From Bradyrhizobium sp. Arg816 (GTDB lineage Bacteria > Pseudomonadota > Alphaproteobacteria > Rhizobiales > Xanthobacteraceae), in NCBI RefSeq assembly GCF_029989365.1, contig NZ_JAPRAQ010000002.1:372001-436000 (forward strand): a stretch of DNA of 64,000 bases, in the 5' to 3' direction. Positions 1-9,288 of the stretch are shown here, piece after piece. Positions within the stretch are counted from its first letter, which is position 1, and every line of letters begins with the position of its first letter. The notes below the pieces were generated by a model. The model was not told the DNA's origin and did not search any database. It saw only the letters and a list, made by a program, of their open reading frames with translations. A program made the position numbers and the translations under genes.

Positions 1-17
1 AAGGGTTTGCGGGGGCG

Positions 18-66
18 GCTTGCAAGATCGCTTGCAAGGTCGCTTGCAAGGGTCGCTTGTAAGCCC
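18..66. repeat. Four tandem copies of a 12-13 bp unit containing the palindrome CTTGCAAG
   Basis: Units start at 18, 30, 42 and 55. The first three contain the perfect 8-bp palindrome CTTGCAAG and the fourth has CTTGTAAG. The array sits about 57 bases upstream of the cysteine synthase ATG. It may be a small repeat cluster, an operator array or the tail of a gene outside the window; nothing here separates these. Confidence 0.6.
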
Positions 67-122
67 CGCCACCCTACTTTAGGGTCGCGCCCACCTTGTG
101 AACCAGCCGGTAATTGCCTGAC

Positions 123-1157
123 ATGACCATCAAAAATGACGTTGTCGAAGCCATCGGCAACACCCCGCTCATCAAGCTCAAGCGCGCCTCCGAACTGACC
201 GGATGCACCATTCTGGGCAAGGCCGAGTTCATGAATCCGGGCCAGTCGGTGAAGGACCGCGCCGGCAAATGGATGATCCTGGAGGCCGAGAAGCGCGGCG
301 AGCTCAAGCCGGGCGGTCTCGTGGTGGAGGCGACGGCCGGCAACACCGGAATCGGCCTCGCGGTCGTGGCGAGCGCGCGCGGCTACCGCACGCTGATCGT
401 GATCCCGGAGACGCAGAGCCAGGAGAAGAAGGATTTTCTGAAGCTGTGCGGCGCCGAGCTGATCGAGGTGCCAGCCCTGCCCTATGCCAATCCCAACAAT
501 TATCAGCATGTCGGCCGCCGGCTCGCCGACGAACTGCGCAAGACCGAGCCCAATGGCGTGCTGTTCGCCGACCAGTGGAATAACCTCGACAATGCGAAGG
601 CGCACTACGAGTCGACGGGTCCCGAGATCTGGGAGCAGACCGGCGGCAAGGTCGACGGCTTCGTCTGCTCGGTCGGCAGCGGCGGCACGCTCGCCGGCGT
701 CAGCCGCTATCTGAAAGAGAAGAACAAGGACGTCCGGATCGCCTGCGCCGATCCGCATGGCGCCGGCATGTTCGAGTATTTCCGGAGCGGCGACGCCAAA
801 GCGACGCCGGGCGGCTCGATCACGGAAGGTATCGGCCTCAACCGTGCGACCGCAATCGTCGAGAGCGCGAAGGTGGATGACGCCTATCTTGTTCCCGATG
901 CGGAAGCCGTCACGGTGATTTACGAGCTGCTCCAGCACGAAGGCCTGTGCCTCGGCGGTTCCACCGGCATCAACATCGCCGGCGCAATACGACTTGCGAA
1001 ACAGCTCGGGCCCGGCAAGACGATCGTCACCGTGCTCTGCGATTCCGGCAGCCGCTATCAGTCGAAGCTGTTCAATGCCGACTTCATGCGCGCCAAGAAC
1101 CTGCCGGTGCCGGAATGGCTGGAGAAGCGCAGCAACATCAAGCCGCCGTTCGTCTAG
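123..1157 (+). CDS. cysK: Cysteine synthase (O-acetylserine sulfhydrylase family, PLP-dependent)
   Basis: This 344-residue fold-type II PLP enzyme should make cysteine from O-acetylserine and sulfide in the cytosol. The N-terminus has the family signature IGNTPLIKL. The Schiff-base lysine is K44 in the motif GQSVKDRAG, the substrate loop is EATAGNTGIG, and the phosphate-binding loop is VGSGGTLAG near residues 184-192. The C-terminus is somewhat longer than in the usual 310-320 residue CysK, so it may belong to a CysK-like subgroup rather than the main biosynthetic enzyme. An in-frame TTG lies 9 bases upstream at 114; the ATG at 123 is preferred because it begins MTIKNDVVEAIGNTP. No strong ribosome-binding site is seen. 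It converges on the aap operon, with a palindromic repeat in the gap. Confidence 0.9.
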   Translation: MTIKNDVVEAIGNTPLIKLKRASELTGCTILGKAEFMNPGQSVKDRAGKWMILEAEKRGELKPGGLVVEATAGNTGIGLAVVASARGYRTLIVIPETQSQEKKDFLKLCGAELIEVPALPYANPNNYQHVGRRLADELRKTEPNGVLFADQWNNLDNAKAHYESTGPEIWEQTGGKVDGFVCSVGSGGTLAGVSRYLKEKNKDVRIACADPHGAGMFEYFRSGDAKATPGGSITEGIGLNRATAIVESAKVDDAYLVPDAEAVTVIYELLQHEGLCLGGSTGINIAGAIRLAKQLGPGKTIVTVLCDSGSRYQSKLFNADFMRAKNLPVPEWLEKRSNIKPPFV

Positions 1158-1228
1158 GCCGGGAGGGTCGCGGCCGCCCGGATTACGAAGTCCGGCTCAA
1201 GTTGAGCAAGCCGCAGTGCCGCAGCCGT

Positions 1229-1315
1229 AGGGTGGGCAAAGCGAAGCGTGCCCACCACGCCTGCCGCGATCGCCGAGGGATGGTGGGCACGGCGCGACGC
1301 GCCTTTGCCCACCCT
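1229..1315. repeat. Palindromic intergenic repeat (Bradyrhizobium-type, two nested hairpins)
   Basis: The outer arms are a perfect 13-bp inverted repeat, AGGGTGGGCAAAG at 1229-1241 and its complement at 1303-1315. Inside, GTGGGCA/TGCCCAC arms form two separate hairpins (about 1232-1255 and 1283-1313). The element lies between the convergent cysK and aapP stop codons, so it could also stop transcription from both sides, although there is no T-run. Similar GTGGGCAAAGCGAAGCGTGCC units are common between bradyrhizobial genes (recalled, not searched). Confidence 0.75.
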
Positions 1316-1327
1316 CGGCAGCCCGCT

Positions 1328-2065
1328 TCACCGCAAGATCTGGCTCAAAAACAGCTTCGTCCGCGCGTGCTGGGGAGCGGCGAAGAACTCGTTCGGCGTA
1401 TTGGCCTCGATGATCTGGCCCGCATCCATGAACACGACGCGGTTGGCGACCTCGCGGGCGAAGCCCATTTCGTGGGTGACAACCAGCATGGTCATGCCCT
1501 CCTCGGCGAGGTCGACCATGGTGTCGAGCACTTCCTTGACCATTTCGGGGTCGAGCGCCGAGGTCGGCTCGTCGAACAGCATCACCTTGGGGTTCATCGT
1601 CAGCGCGCGTGCGATCGCGACGCGCTGCTGCTGGCCGCCGGACATCTGTCCGGGAAACTTGTTGGCCTGGTGCGGGATCTTGACCCGCTCCAGGAATTTC
1701 ATCGCGTTGACCTCGGCGTCCCTCTTCGGGATGTTGCGCACCCAGATCGGCGCCAGCGTGCAGTTCTCCAGGACGGTCAGATGCGGGAACAGGTTGAAGC
1801 TCTGGAACACCATGCCGACCTCGCGGCGGACCGCATCGACGTGCTTGAGGTTCGGCCCGAGCTCGATGCCGTCGACGACGATCTCGCCCTCCTGGAATTC
1901 CTCGAGCGCGTTGATGCAGCGGATCAACGTCGACTTGCCCGAGCCCGAGGGGCCACAGATCACGATGCGCTCGCCCTTTTCGACCGCGAGGTCGATGTCG
2001 CGCAGTACGTGGAACTCGCCGTACCATTTGTTGAGGCCGGAAATCTTGACGATGGGGTCGGACAT
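1328..2065 (-). CDS. aapP: General L-amino acid ABC transporter, ATP-binding protein AapP
   Basis: This 245-residue ATPase powers import of a broad range of L-amino acids through AapQ/AapM. Visible motifs in order are Walker [10 protein letters not shown], a Q-loop in [14 protein letters not shown], the ABC signature [15 protein letters not shown], Walker [15 protein letters not shown] and the H-loop VVTHEMGFA. The start is the ATG at 2065 ([16 protein letters not shown]), 11 bases after the aapM stop. It is the last gene of aapJQMP, and its stop lies 12 bases from a palindromic repeat that may end the transcript. Length and motifs are normal for the polar amino-acid ATPase family. Confidence 0.95.
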   Translation of the reverse strand: MSDPIVKISGLNKWYGEFHVLRDIDLAVEKGERIVICGPSGSGKSTLIRCINALEEFQEGEIVVDGIELGPNLKHVDAVRREVGMVFQSFNLFPHLTVLENCTLAPIWVRNIPKRDAEVNAMKFLERVKIPHQANKFPGQMSGGQQQRVAIARALTMNPKVMLFDEPTSALDPEMVKEVLDTMVDLAEEGMTMLVVTHEMGFAREVANRVVFMDAGQIIEANTPNEFFAAPQHARTKLFLSQILR

Positions 2066-2076
2066 GATGACCTCGA

Positions 2077-3597
2077 TCAGTTGCGACGGTGGGCGTTGAG
2101 GCGGTGCTCGACGAAGAGCGAGTAGCGCGACATTCCAAAGCAGAAGATGAAGTAGATGATCCCGGCGAAGGCAAAGCCGGTGAACGCGGTCGACGGCGTC
2201 GACCATTTCGGATCCGAGAACGACGCCCGGAGCGAGCCCAGCAGGTCGAACAGCGCCACGATCGAGACCAGCGACGTGTCCTTGAACAGCGAGATGAAGC
2301 TGTTGACGAGGTTCGGAATGACGTGGCGCAGCGCCTGCGGCAGCACGATCAGCGAGGTCGTCTTCCACCAGGACAGGCCCAGAGCGGCTGCCGCTTCGCC
2401 CTGCCCGCGCGGGATCGCGGCCAACCCGCCGCGGACGTTCTCGGCCTGATAGGCACCGGTGAACAGCGAAATGCCGATCAGCGCGCGCACCAGACCGTCG
2501 ACCGTGAAATTGCCCGGCAGGAACAAAGGCAGCATGTAGGTCGCGAAAAACAGCACGGTGATCAGCGGCACGCCGCGCCAGAACTCGATGAAGGCGATCG
2601 AGAAGATCCGGATCAGCGGAATGGTCGAGCGGCGGCCGAGCGCCAGCGCGATGCCGATCGGCAGCGAGGTGACGATGCCGGTCACGGAGACCACCAGCGT
2701 TACCAGAAGCCCGCCCCACAAATTGGTGGTCACGACCGGCAGGCCGCCGTGATCGAGCCCCATCAGCTTGATCACGACCGCGATGGCCATGAAGGTGGCG
2801 ATGCTGGATGTCAGAGCCCGGCCGCCGGTGCGAACGCCGCCACCGAGAACGAAGGCGATCAGGGAGACGATCGCCGCCGTGATGGCGAAATCGGCCCAGA
2901 CCGACTGGCCCGTTCCCTGGAACTGGTCACGCAGCCAGGTCAGCGGAAAGATCAGCCAGTAGATCGCGCTGCCGACCAGCACGATGAGATTGCCGGCAAC
3001 CCAGAAGAGCGGTGCGATGGCCGAGGTCTTGCCGAGACTGAGCAGAGCCTGCCCGGCGCCGATGATGCTGTCATCGAACAATTGCAACAGGCCGGCCGTC
3101 CAGCTCAGGCCGAACCCGGTGATGCCGCCGCCGTGCAGCAGAAAGAACGCCACCACGGGAAAAGCGAAGAAGAAGAGACTTGCGTTCAGTCCTTTCGCCG
3201 GCAGGCGCGGAATCAGCAGCGGCAGCAGCAGAGCCGCCGCCAGGATCAGCGAGAGATTGACCCGCCAACGCTCGGCCTCGGGATAGAAGCCGTAGATCAG
3301 TTGCGGCAGCTTGGCCTGGATGTAGGGCCAGCAGGCGCCGACCGTAAAGCCGGCATTCTCGGTCAGGCACGCCGTGCGATCCTTGCCGGTCCAGACCGCA
3401 TCAACCATCAGGAACCTGACGGAGGGAACGATGGTGAACCAGAGCAGCAAGGCGCCGACGATCGTGAGCAGGATGTTGGTCGGCGAATTGAACAGGCGGG
3501 TGCGCACGAGGCCAATGAAGCCCGTGGTCTTCACCGGCGCGGGACGCTCGGTGAGCAGGTCCCGGCGGACGTAGGCGGACGAGGTGATGTCGCTCAT
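2077..3597 (-). CDS. aapM: General L-amino acid ABC transporter, permease AapM (long form)
   Basis: This 506-residue inner-membrane permease pairs with AapQ. The N-terminal region has two hydrophobic segments flanking the conserved [10 protein letters not shown]...[16 protein letters not shown] loop. The C-terminal 200 residues carry the permease domain with the EAA loop [19 protein letters not shown]. It is about 120 residues longer than the roughly 384-residue Rhizobium AapM. The extra length lies near residues 165-295 and holds further hydrophobic segments (for example [20 protein letters not shown]). The start is the ATG at 3597, which overlaps the aapQ stop as ATGA; a longer in-frame extension upstream is not needed. 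Confidence 0.93.
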   Translation of the reverse strand: MSDITSSAYVRRDLLTERPAPVKTTGFIGLVRTRLFNSPTNILLTIVGALLLWFTIVPSVRFLMVDAVWTGKDRTACLTENAGFTVGACWPYIQAKLPQLIYGFYPEAERWRVNLSLILAAALLLPLLIPRLPAKGLNASLFFFAFPVVAFFLLHGGGITGFGLSWTAGLLQLFDDSIIGAGQALLSLGKTSAIAPLFWVAGNLIVLVGSAIYWLIFPLTWLRDQFQGTGQSVWADFAITAAIVSLIAFVLGGGVRTGGRALTSSIATFMAIAVVIKLMGLDHGGLPVVTTNLWGGLLVTLVVSVTGIVTSLPIGIALALGRRSTIPLIRIFSIAFIEFWRGVPLITVLFFATYMLPLFLPGNFTVDGLVRALIGISLFTGAYQAENVRGGLAAIPRGQGEAAAALGLSWWKTTSLIVLPQALRHVIPNLVNSFISLFKDTSLVSIVALFDLLGSLRASFSDPKWSTPSTAFTGFAFAGIIYFIFCFGMSRYSLFVEHRLNAHRRN

Positions 3598-4799
3598 GCG
3601 CCGAGGCTCCGGCTGACGCGCCAACCGTACACGCTCATGATGGCGCTCGTGAGCAGCGAGATCAGGAGGTAGACGCCCATCGTCATGGCAATGATCTCGA
3701 TCGCCTGCCCGGTCTGGCTCAGCGACGTGCCGGCGAACACCGACACCAGGTCAGGATAGCCGATCGCGACCGCGAGCGAGGAATTCTTGGTGAGATTGAG
3801 GTACTGGTTGGTCAGCGGCGGCACGATGACGCGCATCGCCTGCGGCACGACGATCAGGCGGAGCGTGGTGCCGCGGCTAAGGCCGAGGGAGGATCCCGCC
3901 TCCATCTGCCCCCTGTGCACGGACAGGATGCCGGCGCGCACGATCTCGGCGATGAAGGCGGCGGTGTAGGTCGACAGCGCCAGCGTCAGCGCCACGAATT
4001 CCGGGATGATCCGCGAGCCGCCGGCGAAATTGAAGCCCTTGAGCTGCGGCACCTCGAAGGTGAAGGGCACACCGGATACCAGCATGGTGGCAAGCGGCAG
4101 GCCGAACAGCAGGCCCAGCACATAGGGCCAGATCCGGATCATCTGCCCCCGCTGAAACAACGCTCGCCGTGCGTAGATGCGCAAGGCCAGCGACGCCACG
4201 ATGCCGAACGCCAGCACCGCGAGGAACGCCTCGAAGCCGCTCTCGCCGATCGGGCGCGGAATGACGAGGCCGCGATTGCTGATGAAGGCCAAGCCGAGCA
4301 GCGAGATGCTCTGCCGCGGATTTGGCAAGGCCGCGAGCACCGCCAGGTACCAGAACAGGATCTGGAACAGCAGCGGCAAATTGCGGATGATCTCGACATA
4401 GATCTCGCCGACGCGCGACAACAGCCAGTTGGGCGACAGCCGGCACAGCGCGACGATGAAGCCGATCACGGTGGCGAAGAAGATGCCCACCACCGAGACC
4501 ACGAGCGTGTTCAAAAGCCCGACCACGAACACGCGCAGGAATGTGTCCGAGCCGGTGTAGGAGATCAGGGTCTGGTTGACGTCGAAGCCGGCATTGTTCC
4601 GGAGGAAGCCGAAGCCGGCGGCAATGTGCTGGTTTTCGAGGTTGGCCCGGGCGTTGGAGACGATCTCATAGCCAATCCAGCCCAGGATCGCCGCGAAGGC
4701 AAACTGGACGGCGACGCCGTTCCAGCCCGCCTTGCCGCCCAGAACGCGCCTGATCTTCAGCGCGATCTGGGCCGGCGGTTTTCGAGCCTCGGTGCTCAT
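3594..4799 (-). CDS. aapQ: General L-amino acid ABC transporter, permease AapQ
   Basis: This 401-residue inner-membrane permease is the partner of AapM. Hydrophobic segments begin near residue 30 (FAFAAILGWIGYEIV) and recur through the protein. The C-terminal EAA loop reads SLGLSRGTTLRLIVVPQAM, followed by NLTKNSSLAVAIGYPDLV, as in HisQM-type permeases. Length matches rhizobial AapQ (about 400). It starts 19 bases after the aapJ stop and ends in a 4-base ATGA overlap with aapM, so translation of the two permeases is probably coupled. Confidence 0.95.
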   Translation of the reverse strand: MSTEARKPPAQIALKIRRVLGGKAGWNGVAVQFAFAAILGWIGYEIVSNARANLENQHIAAGFGFLRNNAGFDVNQTLISYTGSDTFLRVFVVGLLNTLVVSVVGIFFATVIGFIVALCRLSPNWLLSRVGEIYVEIIRNLPLLFQILFWYLAVLAALPNPRQSISLLGLAFISNRGLVIPRPIGESGFEAFLAVLAFGIVASLALRIYARRALFQRGQMIRIWPYVLGLLFGLPLATMLVSGVPFTFEVPQLKGFNFAGGSRIIPEFVALTLALSTYTAAFIAEIVRAGILSVHRGQMEAGSSLGLSRGTTLRLIVVPQAMRVIVPPLTNQYLNLTKNSSLAVAIGYPDLVSVFAGTSLSQTGQAIEIIAMTMGVYLLISLLTSAIMSVYGWRVSRSLGA

Positions 4800-4818
4800 C
4801 GCCGCGGATCAGGCGGGA

Positions 4819-5835
4819 TCAGCGGATCGGCGGCGCGTACTGGAGACCGCCCTTGTTCCAGAGATTGTTGAGGCCTCGGTTGATGGCGAGCGGCGAACCG
4901 GCGCCGACGTTGCGGTCGAACACCTCGCCGTAATTGCCGACGGCCTTCACGATCCGCACCACCCAGTCCTTGGTCAGGCCGAGCTGTTCGCCGAAATTGC
5001 CGTCGCTGCCGAGCACGCGCTTCAGCTCCGGATTTTCCAGTTTCGCCTTCTCGTCGACGTTCTTCGAGGTCACGCCGAGCTCTTCGGTGGTAACCAGGGC
5101 GAACAGCGTCCATTTCACGATGTCGAACCACTGGTCGTCGCCGTGGCGCACCATCGGCCCGAGCGGCTCCTTCGAGATGATTTCGGGGAGCACCATATGG
5201 TCGTTGGGATTGGCAAGCTTGAGGCGGTTGGCGTACAGGCCCGACTGGTCGGTGGTGAAGACGTCGCAGCGCCCGGCTTCATAGGCCTTGACGGTTTCAT
5301 CGTTGGTGCCGAACGCGATCACCTCGTACTTCATGTTGTTGGCCTTGAAGTAGTCGGCGAGGTTCTGCTCGGTGGTGGTGCCGGTCTGGACGCAGACCGA
5401 GGCGCTGTTAAGCTCGAGCGCCGAATTCACCTTGAGCGACTTCTTCACCATGAAGCCCTGCCCGTCATAATAGGTGACGCCGGTGAAGTTGGCGCCGAGC
5501 GAGGTGTCGCGCGAGATGGTCCAGGTGGTGTTGCGCGAGAGCACGTCGATTTCGCCGGATTGCAGCGCCGTGAAACGGTCCTTGGCGGACAACGGCACGT
5601 ACTTGACCTTGGTCGCATCGTTGAAGATCGCCCCGGCGATCGCGCGGCAGAGGTCGACGTCAAGCCCGGTCCAGTTGCCCTTGTCGTCGGGCGAGGAGAA
5701 GCCGGGCAGACCCTGGCTGACGCCGCAGGACAGCATGCCCCGGTCCTTGACGGTCTTGAGCGTTTGCGCATCGGCGGCCTGGGCGGAGAGGCCGGCGGCG
5801 AGAGCGAGAGTGAGAGCCAGGGTTACGCGTTTCAT
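4819..5835 (-). CDS. aapJ: General L-amino acid ABC transporter, periplasmic binding protein AapJ
   Basis: This 338-residue periplasmic solute-binding protein captures L-amino acids and delivers them to AapQM. A classical signal peptide covers about residues 1-22 (basic MKR, then LALTLALAAGLSAQA, cleavage after ADA or AQA). The SBP_bac_3 fold is visible in LKTVKDRGMLSCGVSQG, the family-typical DLCRAIAGAIF and GEIDVLSRNTTWT. The start is the ATG at 5835 because it directly begins the signal peptide. It is the first gene of the operon. The roughly 390-base gap shared with divergent metC should hold both promoters. Confidence 0.95.
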   Translation of the reverse strand: MKRVTLALTLALAAGLSAQAADAQTLKTVKDRGMLSCGVSQGLPGFSSPDDKGNWTGLDVDLCRAIAGAIFNDATKVKYVPLSAKDRFTALQSGEIDVLSRNTTWTISRDTSLGANFTGVTYYDGQGFMVKKSLKVNSALELNSASVCVQTGTTTEQNLADYFKANNMKYEVIAFGTNDETVKAYEAGRCDVFTTDQSGLYANRLKLANPNDHMVLPEIISKEPLGPMVRHGDDQWFDIVKWTLFALVTTEELGVTSKNVDEKAKLENPELKRVLGSDGNFGEQLGLTKDWVVRIVKAVGNYGEVFDRNVGAGSPLAINRGLNNLWNKGGLQYAPPIR

Positions 5836-6007
5836 GGGCTGAAGGCCTTTCAAAGTCGTCTCAAGGTCAGGAATGTCGTCTTTGGGATCGTCTCCGCGAG
5901 GGCTAGCCGCATCAGGACTAGCCTTGCAAGAGTCATGCTGGAAAACCTTGCCGAACACTCGCCCATCCCGGGAGGCCATACCTTAATCCCCGCCGCAGGC
6001 GCCCGCC

Positions 6008-6036
6008 ATTATGGCTGTGACGCAAGGTCCGGTCAG
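6008..6036 (-). promoter_or_regulatory. Candidate sigma-70 promoter for aapJQMP
   Basis: On the minus strand CTGACC (6036-6031) is followed after exactly 17 bases by CATAAT (6013-6008). The -10 matches consensus in 5 of 6 positions and the -35 in 4 of 6. It would leave a leader of roughly 165 bases before the aapJ ATG. This is a sequence-only prediction. Confidence 0.35.
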
Positions 6037-6128
6037 ACGATGGATCGAAGGTCGCGGCAGCCCCTCAACATGCGGCGACTGAATAGCACCCACGCATCTC
6101 AGAACGACTGGCGAGCCGGGTCAAGGGG

Positions 6129-6158
6129 TTGACGGGACTCTTCTGTGTTCTGTTATTA
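6129..6158 (+). promoter_or_regulatory. Candidate sigma-70 promoter for metC
   Basis: TTGACG at 6129-6134 is followed by TTATTA at 6153-6158 with an 18-base spacer. It sits about 70 bases before the metC ATG in an otherwise GC-rich gap, where the short AT-rich stretch stands out. Confidence 0.45.
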
Positions 6159-6228
6159 ACGGCAGCGGCCTTCGGCCGGCCCGCGGGCGCGGCGCGCCCG
6201 GTGGAAACGCGGTTTTGAAAGCAGACGC

Positions 6229-7413
6229 ATGGATTCCTCGCACCCCTCCCAACAGCACGCCGAGACCCGGCTGGTGACCTCCGGCCGCGACACCAAGGCG
6301 CAGAAGGGGTTCGTCAATCCGCCGGTGTTTCACGGTTCGACCGTGCTCTATCCGACCGCCGAGGACCTGCACGCCCATCGCGGCGAGTTCCAGTACGGCC
6401 GCCACGGCACCCCCACCACCAGGGCGTTCCAGGAGACGCTGATGGCACTGGAGGGGCCGCAATGCGCCGGCGTCGGCATCGTGCCGTCAGGCCTGTCGGC
6501 GATCTCCACCACCCTGCTCTCGGTGCTGAAGACCGGCGACCATCTGCTCGTCTGCGACAACGTCTATCGGCCCTCGCGCAATTTCTGCAACGGCATGCTC
6601 GCGCGCCTTGGCATCGAGACCACCTACTTCGATCCGCTGATCGGCGCGGGCATCGACAAGCTGTTCAAGCCGAACACCCGCGCGGTGCTGGTGGAGGCGC
6701 CGGGCTCGCAGTCGTTCGAGATGCCTGATGTCCGCGCCATCGCCGAGGTCGCGCATGCGCGCGATGCGCTCGTCATCGACGACAACACCTGGGCGACGCC
6801 GCTCTATCATCGCTCGCTCGACCAGGGCGTCGACATCAGCATGCAGGCCGCCACCAAATATATCGGCGGCCATTCCGACATCATGTTCGGCACCATCTCG
6901 GCCAACGCCAAGGCGTGGCCGCAGATCGCCGAAGGCATCCGCCTGCTCGGCGTCTGCGCCGGCCCCGATGACGTCTTCCTCGCGCTGCGCGGCCTGCGCA
7001 CGCTGTCGGTACGATTGGCGCAGCATCATCGCTCGGGGCTCGACGTGGCGCGCTGGCTCGCGGCCCGACCCGAGGTCGCGCGCGTGCTGCATCCGGCGCT
7101 CGAAACCGATCCCGGCCATGCGATCTGGAAGCGCGATTTCACCGGCGCGTCGGGCCTGTTCAGCATCGTGTTGAAGCCGGCGCCGCAGAAGGCCGTCGAC
7201 ACCATGCTCGACACGCTCAAGCTGTTCGGCATGGGCTTCTCCTGGGGCGGCTTCGAGAGCCTCGTGATTCCCTTCGATTGCGACGCCTATCGCACCGCGA
7301 CCAAGTGGTCGCCGGGCGGCCCGACCCTGCGTCTTCACATCGGCCTCGAAAGCGTCGACGATCTCAAGTCCGATCTCGATCGCGGCTTCGCTGCCCTCAA
7401 GGCGGCAATGTGA
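6229..7413 (+). CDS. metC: Cystathionine beta-lyase (Cys/Met metabolism PLP enzyme)
   Basis: This 394-residue fold-type I PLP enzyme should cleave cystathionine to homocysteine, pyruvate and ammonia in methionine synthesis. The cofactor lysine is K210 in MQAATKYIGGHSD, preceded by the PLP-phosphate/aspartate region VIDDNTWATPL. The N-terminal substrate and tetramer motifs QYGRHGTPTTRAFQ are typical of the MetC/MetB family. GMGFSWGGFESLVIP near the C-terminus is diagnostic for bacterial cystathionine beta-lyase. Length is normal. The gene diverges from aapJ and is preceded by a plausible promoter. Placement near a cysteine synthase suits sulfur amino-acid metabolism, but the two are not in one operon. 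Confidence 0.92.
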   Translation: MDSSHPSQQHAETRLVTSGRDTKAQKGFVNPPVFHGSTVLYPTAEDLHAHRGEFQYGRHGTPTTRAFQETLMALEGPQCAGVGIVPSGLSAISTTLLSVLKTGDHLLVCDNVYRPSRNFCNGMLARLGIETTYFDPLIGAGIDKLFKPNTRAVLVEAPGSQSFEMPDVRAIAEVAHARDALVIDDNTWATPLYHRSLDQGVDISMQAATKYIGGHSDIMFGTISANAKAWPQIAEGIRLLGVCAGPDDVFLALRGLRTLSVRLAQHHRSGLDVARWLAARPEVARVLHPALETDPGHAIWKRDFTGASGLFSIVLKPAPQKAVDTMLDTLKLFGMGFSWGGFESLVIPFDCDAYRTATKWSPGGPTLRLHIGLESVDDLKSDLDRGFAALKAAM

Positions 7414-7590
7414 GCCTGCTCACAAGGCATCGCGCCTCGGGACGCGGCAATCGCGCCGGCGGACGCGCAAAACGCGCGCCGCGGGAACGCGCAGCCGCCG
7501 CAAACGTTAGCGCGGATGTGCGAACAAAGGGGTTGAACCGCTGACGTTTGGCGCTAGCCTCACCAATCGACTCCAATCCGGACGCGGAGC

Positions 7591-9279
7591 ATGGGAACGT
7601 TGGTTCTGCTCGATCTGATGGGCGGCGTGGCGCTGTTGCTGTGGGGCCTGCACATGGTCCACAGCGGGATTCTGCGCGCCTTCGGCCCGGACCTGCGGCG
7701 GCTGCTCGGCAAGGCGCTCGGCAACCGATTCAACGCGTTCGCCGCCGGGCTCGGCCTCACCGCGCTGCTCCAGAGCAGCACGGCGACGGCGCTGATCACC
7801 AGCTCATTCGCGGCAGAGGGCCTCGTCAGCCTCACTGCCGCGCTCGCCATCATGCTGGGAGCCAACGTCGGCACGACGCTGATCGTGCAGGTGCTGTCGT
7901 TCAACATCGCAGCCGTTGCGCCTGTCCTGTTCGTGCTCGGGCTCGTCGCCTTCCGCTCCGGCCCACGGTCGCGGATCAAGGATATCGGGCGCGTCTTCAT
8001 AGGCCTCGGCTTGATGCTGCTGTCGCTGCACATCCTGCTCGACACGCTGGCTCCGGCCGAGAACGCGCCGGGTGTTCGTGTCATGATGTCCGCGATCACG
8101 GGCGATCCCGTGCTCTGCATCGTCATCGCCGCGCTCGTCACCTGGGCGGTGCATTCGAGCGTCGCCAGCGTGCTGCTGATCATGTCGCTGGCCTATTCGC
8201 AGTTCATCACGCCTTATGCGGCCCTCGCGCTGGTGTTGGGGGCCAATCTCGGCAGCGCCATCAATCCCGTGTTCGAGGGCGCCCGGCGCGACGATCCCGC
8301 GAGCTACCGCCTGCCGCTCGGCAATCTCGCCAACCGCGTGATCGGGATCGCGTTGGTGCTGCCGTTCCTGAATGGGATCGCCGAGCACATGCACGCCTGG
8401 CAGCCCGATCTCGCCAGGATGACGGCGGCCTTCCACATCGCCTTCAACGTGGGCACCGCCGTCATCTTCATCGGCCTGCTCGACATCATGTCCCGGCTCC
8501 TGACCCGGCTGCTGCCCGATCGCGTCCGGGAAGACGATCCGGCCCGGCCGCGCTATCTCGACGAGAGCGCGCTGGAGACGCCGTCGCTGGCGCTCGCCGA
8601 CGCCGCGCGCGAGACCTTGCGCATGGGCGATCTGGTCGAGGTCATGCTGCGCAAGGTGATGGCGGCGATGATGACCGGCGACCGCGCGCTGGTCGACCAG
8701 GTCACGAAGATGGACAATGTCGTCGACAGCCTTGACGAAGCCGTCAAGCTCTACGTGACGAAGCTGATGCGGGGCAGCCTCGACGAGAGCGAGGGGCGGC
8801 GCGCGATGGAGATCATCTCCTTCGCCATCAACCTCGAGCATATCGGCGACATCATCGACAAGAGCCTGAGCGAGCTCGCGACCAAGAAGATCAAGCGGCG
8901 CTTCCAGTTCTCGGCCGAGGGCGCCGAGGAGCTCGCCGCCTTCCACAAGCGCACGATGGACTCGCTGCGGATCGCCTTCGGCGTCTTCATGTCGGGCGAT
9001 GCCAACGAAGCGCGCAAGCTGCTGGTGGAGAAGACAACGCTAAAGAACACCGAGCTCGCCGCCGTCGAGCGTCATCTCGACCGCCTGCGCGAGGGCCGCC
9101 CCGAGACCATCGAGACCACCTCGCTGCATCTCGATGTGCTGCGCGACCTGCGCCGCATCCACTCGCATATCTGCTCGGTCGCCTATCCGGTGCTCGATGC
9201 CGCCGGTGAGCCTTATCGCAGGAGCGAGGCGGATACCGCCCTGCCCGCCTCCGGCGCGGCGTCGGCGTTGCCGCGCTAG
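7591..9279 (+). CDS. Na+/phosphate cotransporter family protein with C-terminal PhoU-like domain
   Basis: This 562-residue inner-membrane protein of the NptA/YjbB type probably moves inorganic phosphate with sodium. Two inverted Na_Pi_cotrans repeats fill residues 1-310 and each carries the family QSS-type motif: LLQSSTATALITSSF near residue 60 and AVHSSVASVLLI near residue 188. The region from about residue 345 is soluble, helical and PhoU-like, which suggests control by phosphate status. The ATG at 7591 follows a 177-base gap after metC, so it is likely transcribed on its own. Its stop lies 9 bases from the convergent LABN gene. The direction of phosphate movement cannot be judged from sequence. 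Confidence 0.88.
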   Translation: MGTLVLLDLMGGVALLLWGLHMVHSGILRAFGPDLRRLLGKALGNRFNAFAAGLGLTALLQSSTATALITSSFAAEGLVSLTAALAIMLGANVGTTLIVQVLSFNIAAVAPVLFVLGLVAFRSGPRSRIKDIGRVFIGLGLMLLSLHILLDTLAPAENAPGVRVMMSAITGDPVLCIVIAALVTWAVHSSVASVLLIMSLAYSQFITPYAALALVLGANLGSAINPVFEGARRDDPASYRLPLGNLANRVIGIALVLPFLNGIAEHMHAWQPDLARMTAAFHIAFNVGTAVIFIGLLDIMSRLLTRLLPDRVREDDPARPRYLDESALETPSLALADAARETLRMGDLVEVMLRKVMAAMMTGDRALVDQVTKMDNVVDSLDEAVKLYVTKLMRGSLDESEGRRAMEIISFAINLEHIGDIIDKSLSELATKKIKRRFQFSAEGAEELAAFHKRTMDSLRIAFGVFMSGDANEARKLLVEKTTLKNTELAAVERHLDRLREGRPETIETTSLHLDVLRDLRRIHSHICSVAYPVLDAAGEPYRRSEADTALPASGAASALPR

Positions 9280-9288
9280 CGGCGCGTC

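Noticed and set aside
18..66. CRISPR array
   Set aside because: The 12-13 bp units are directly adjacent with no spacers, only four copies exist, and there are no cas genes.
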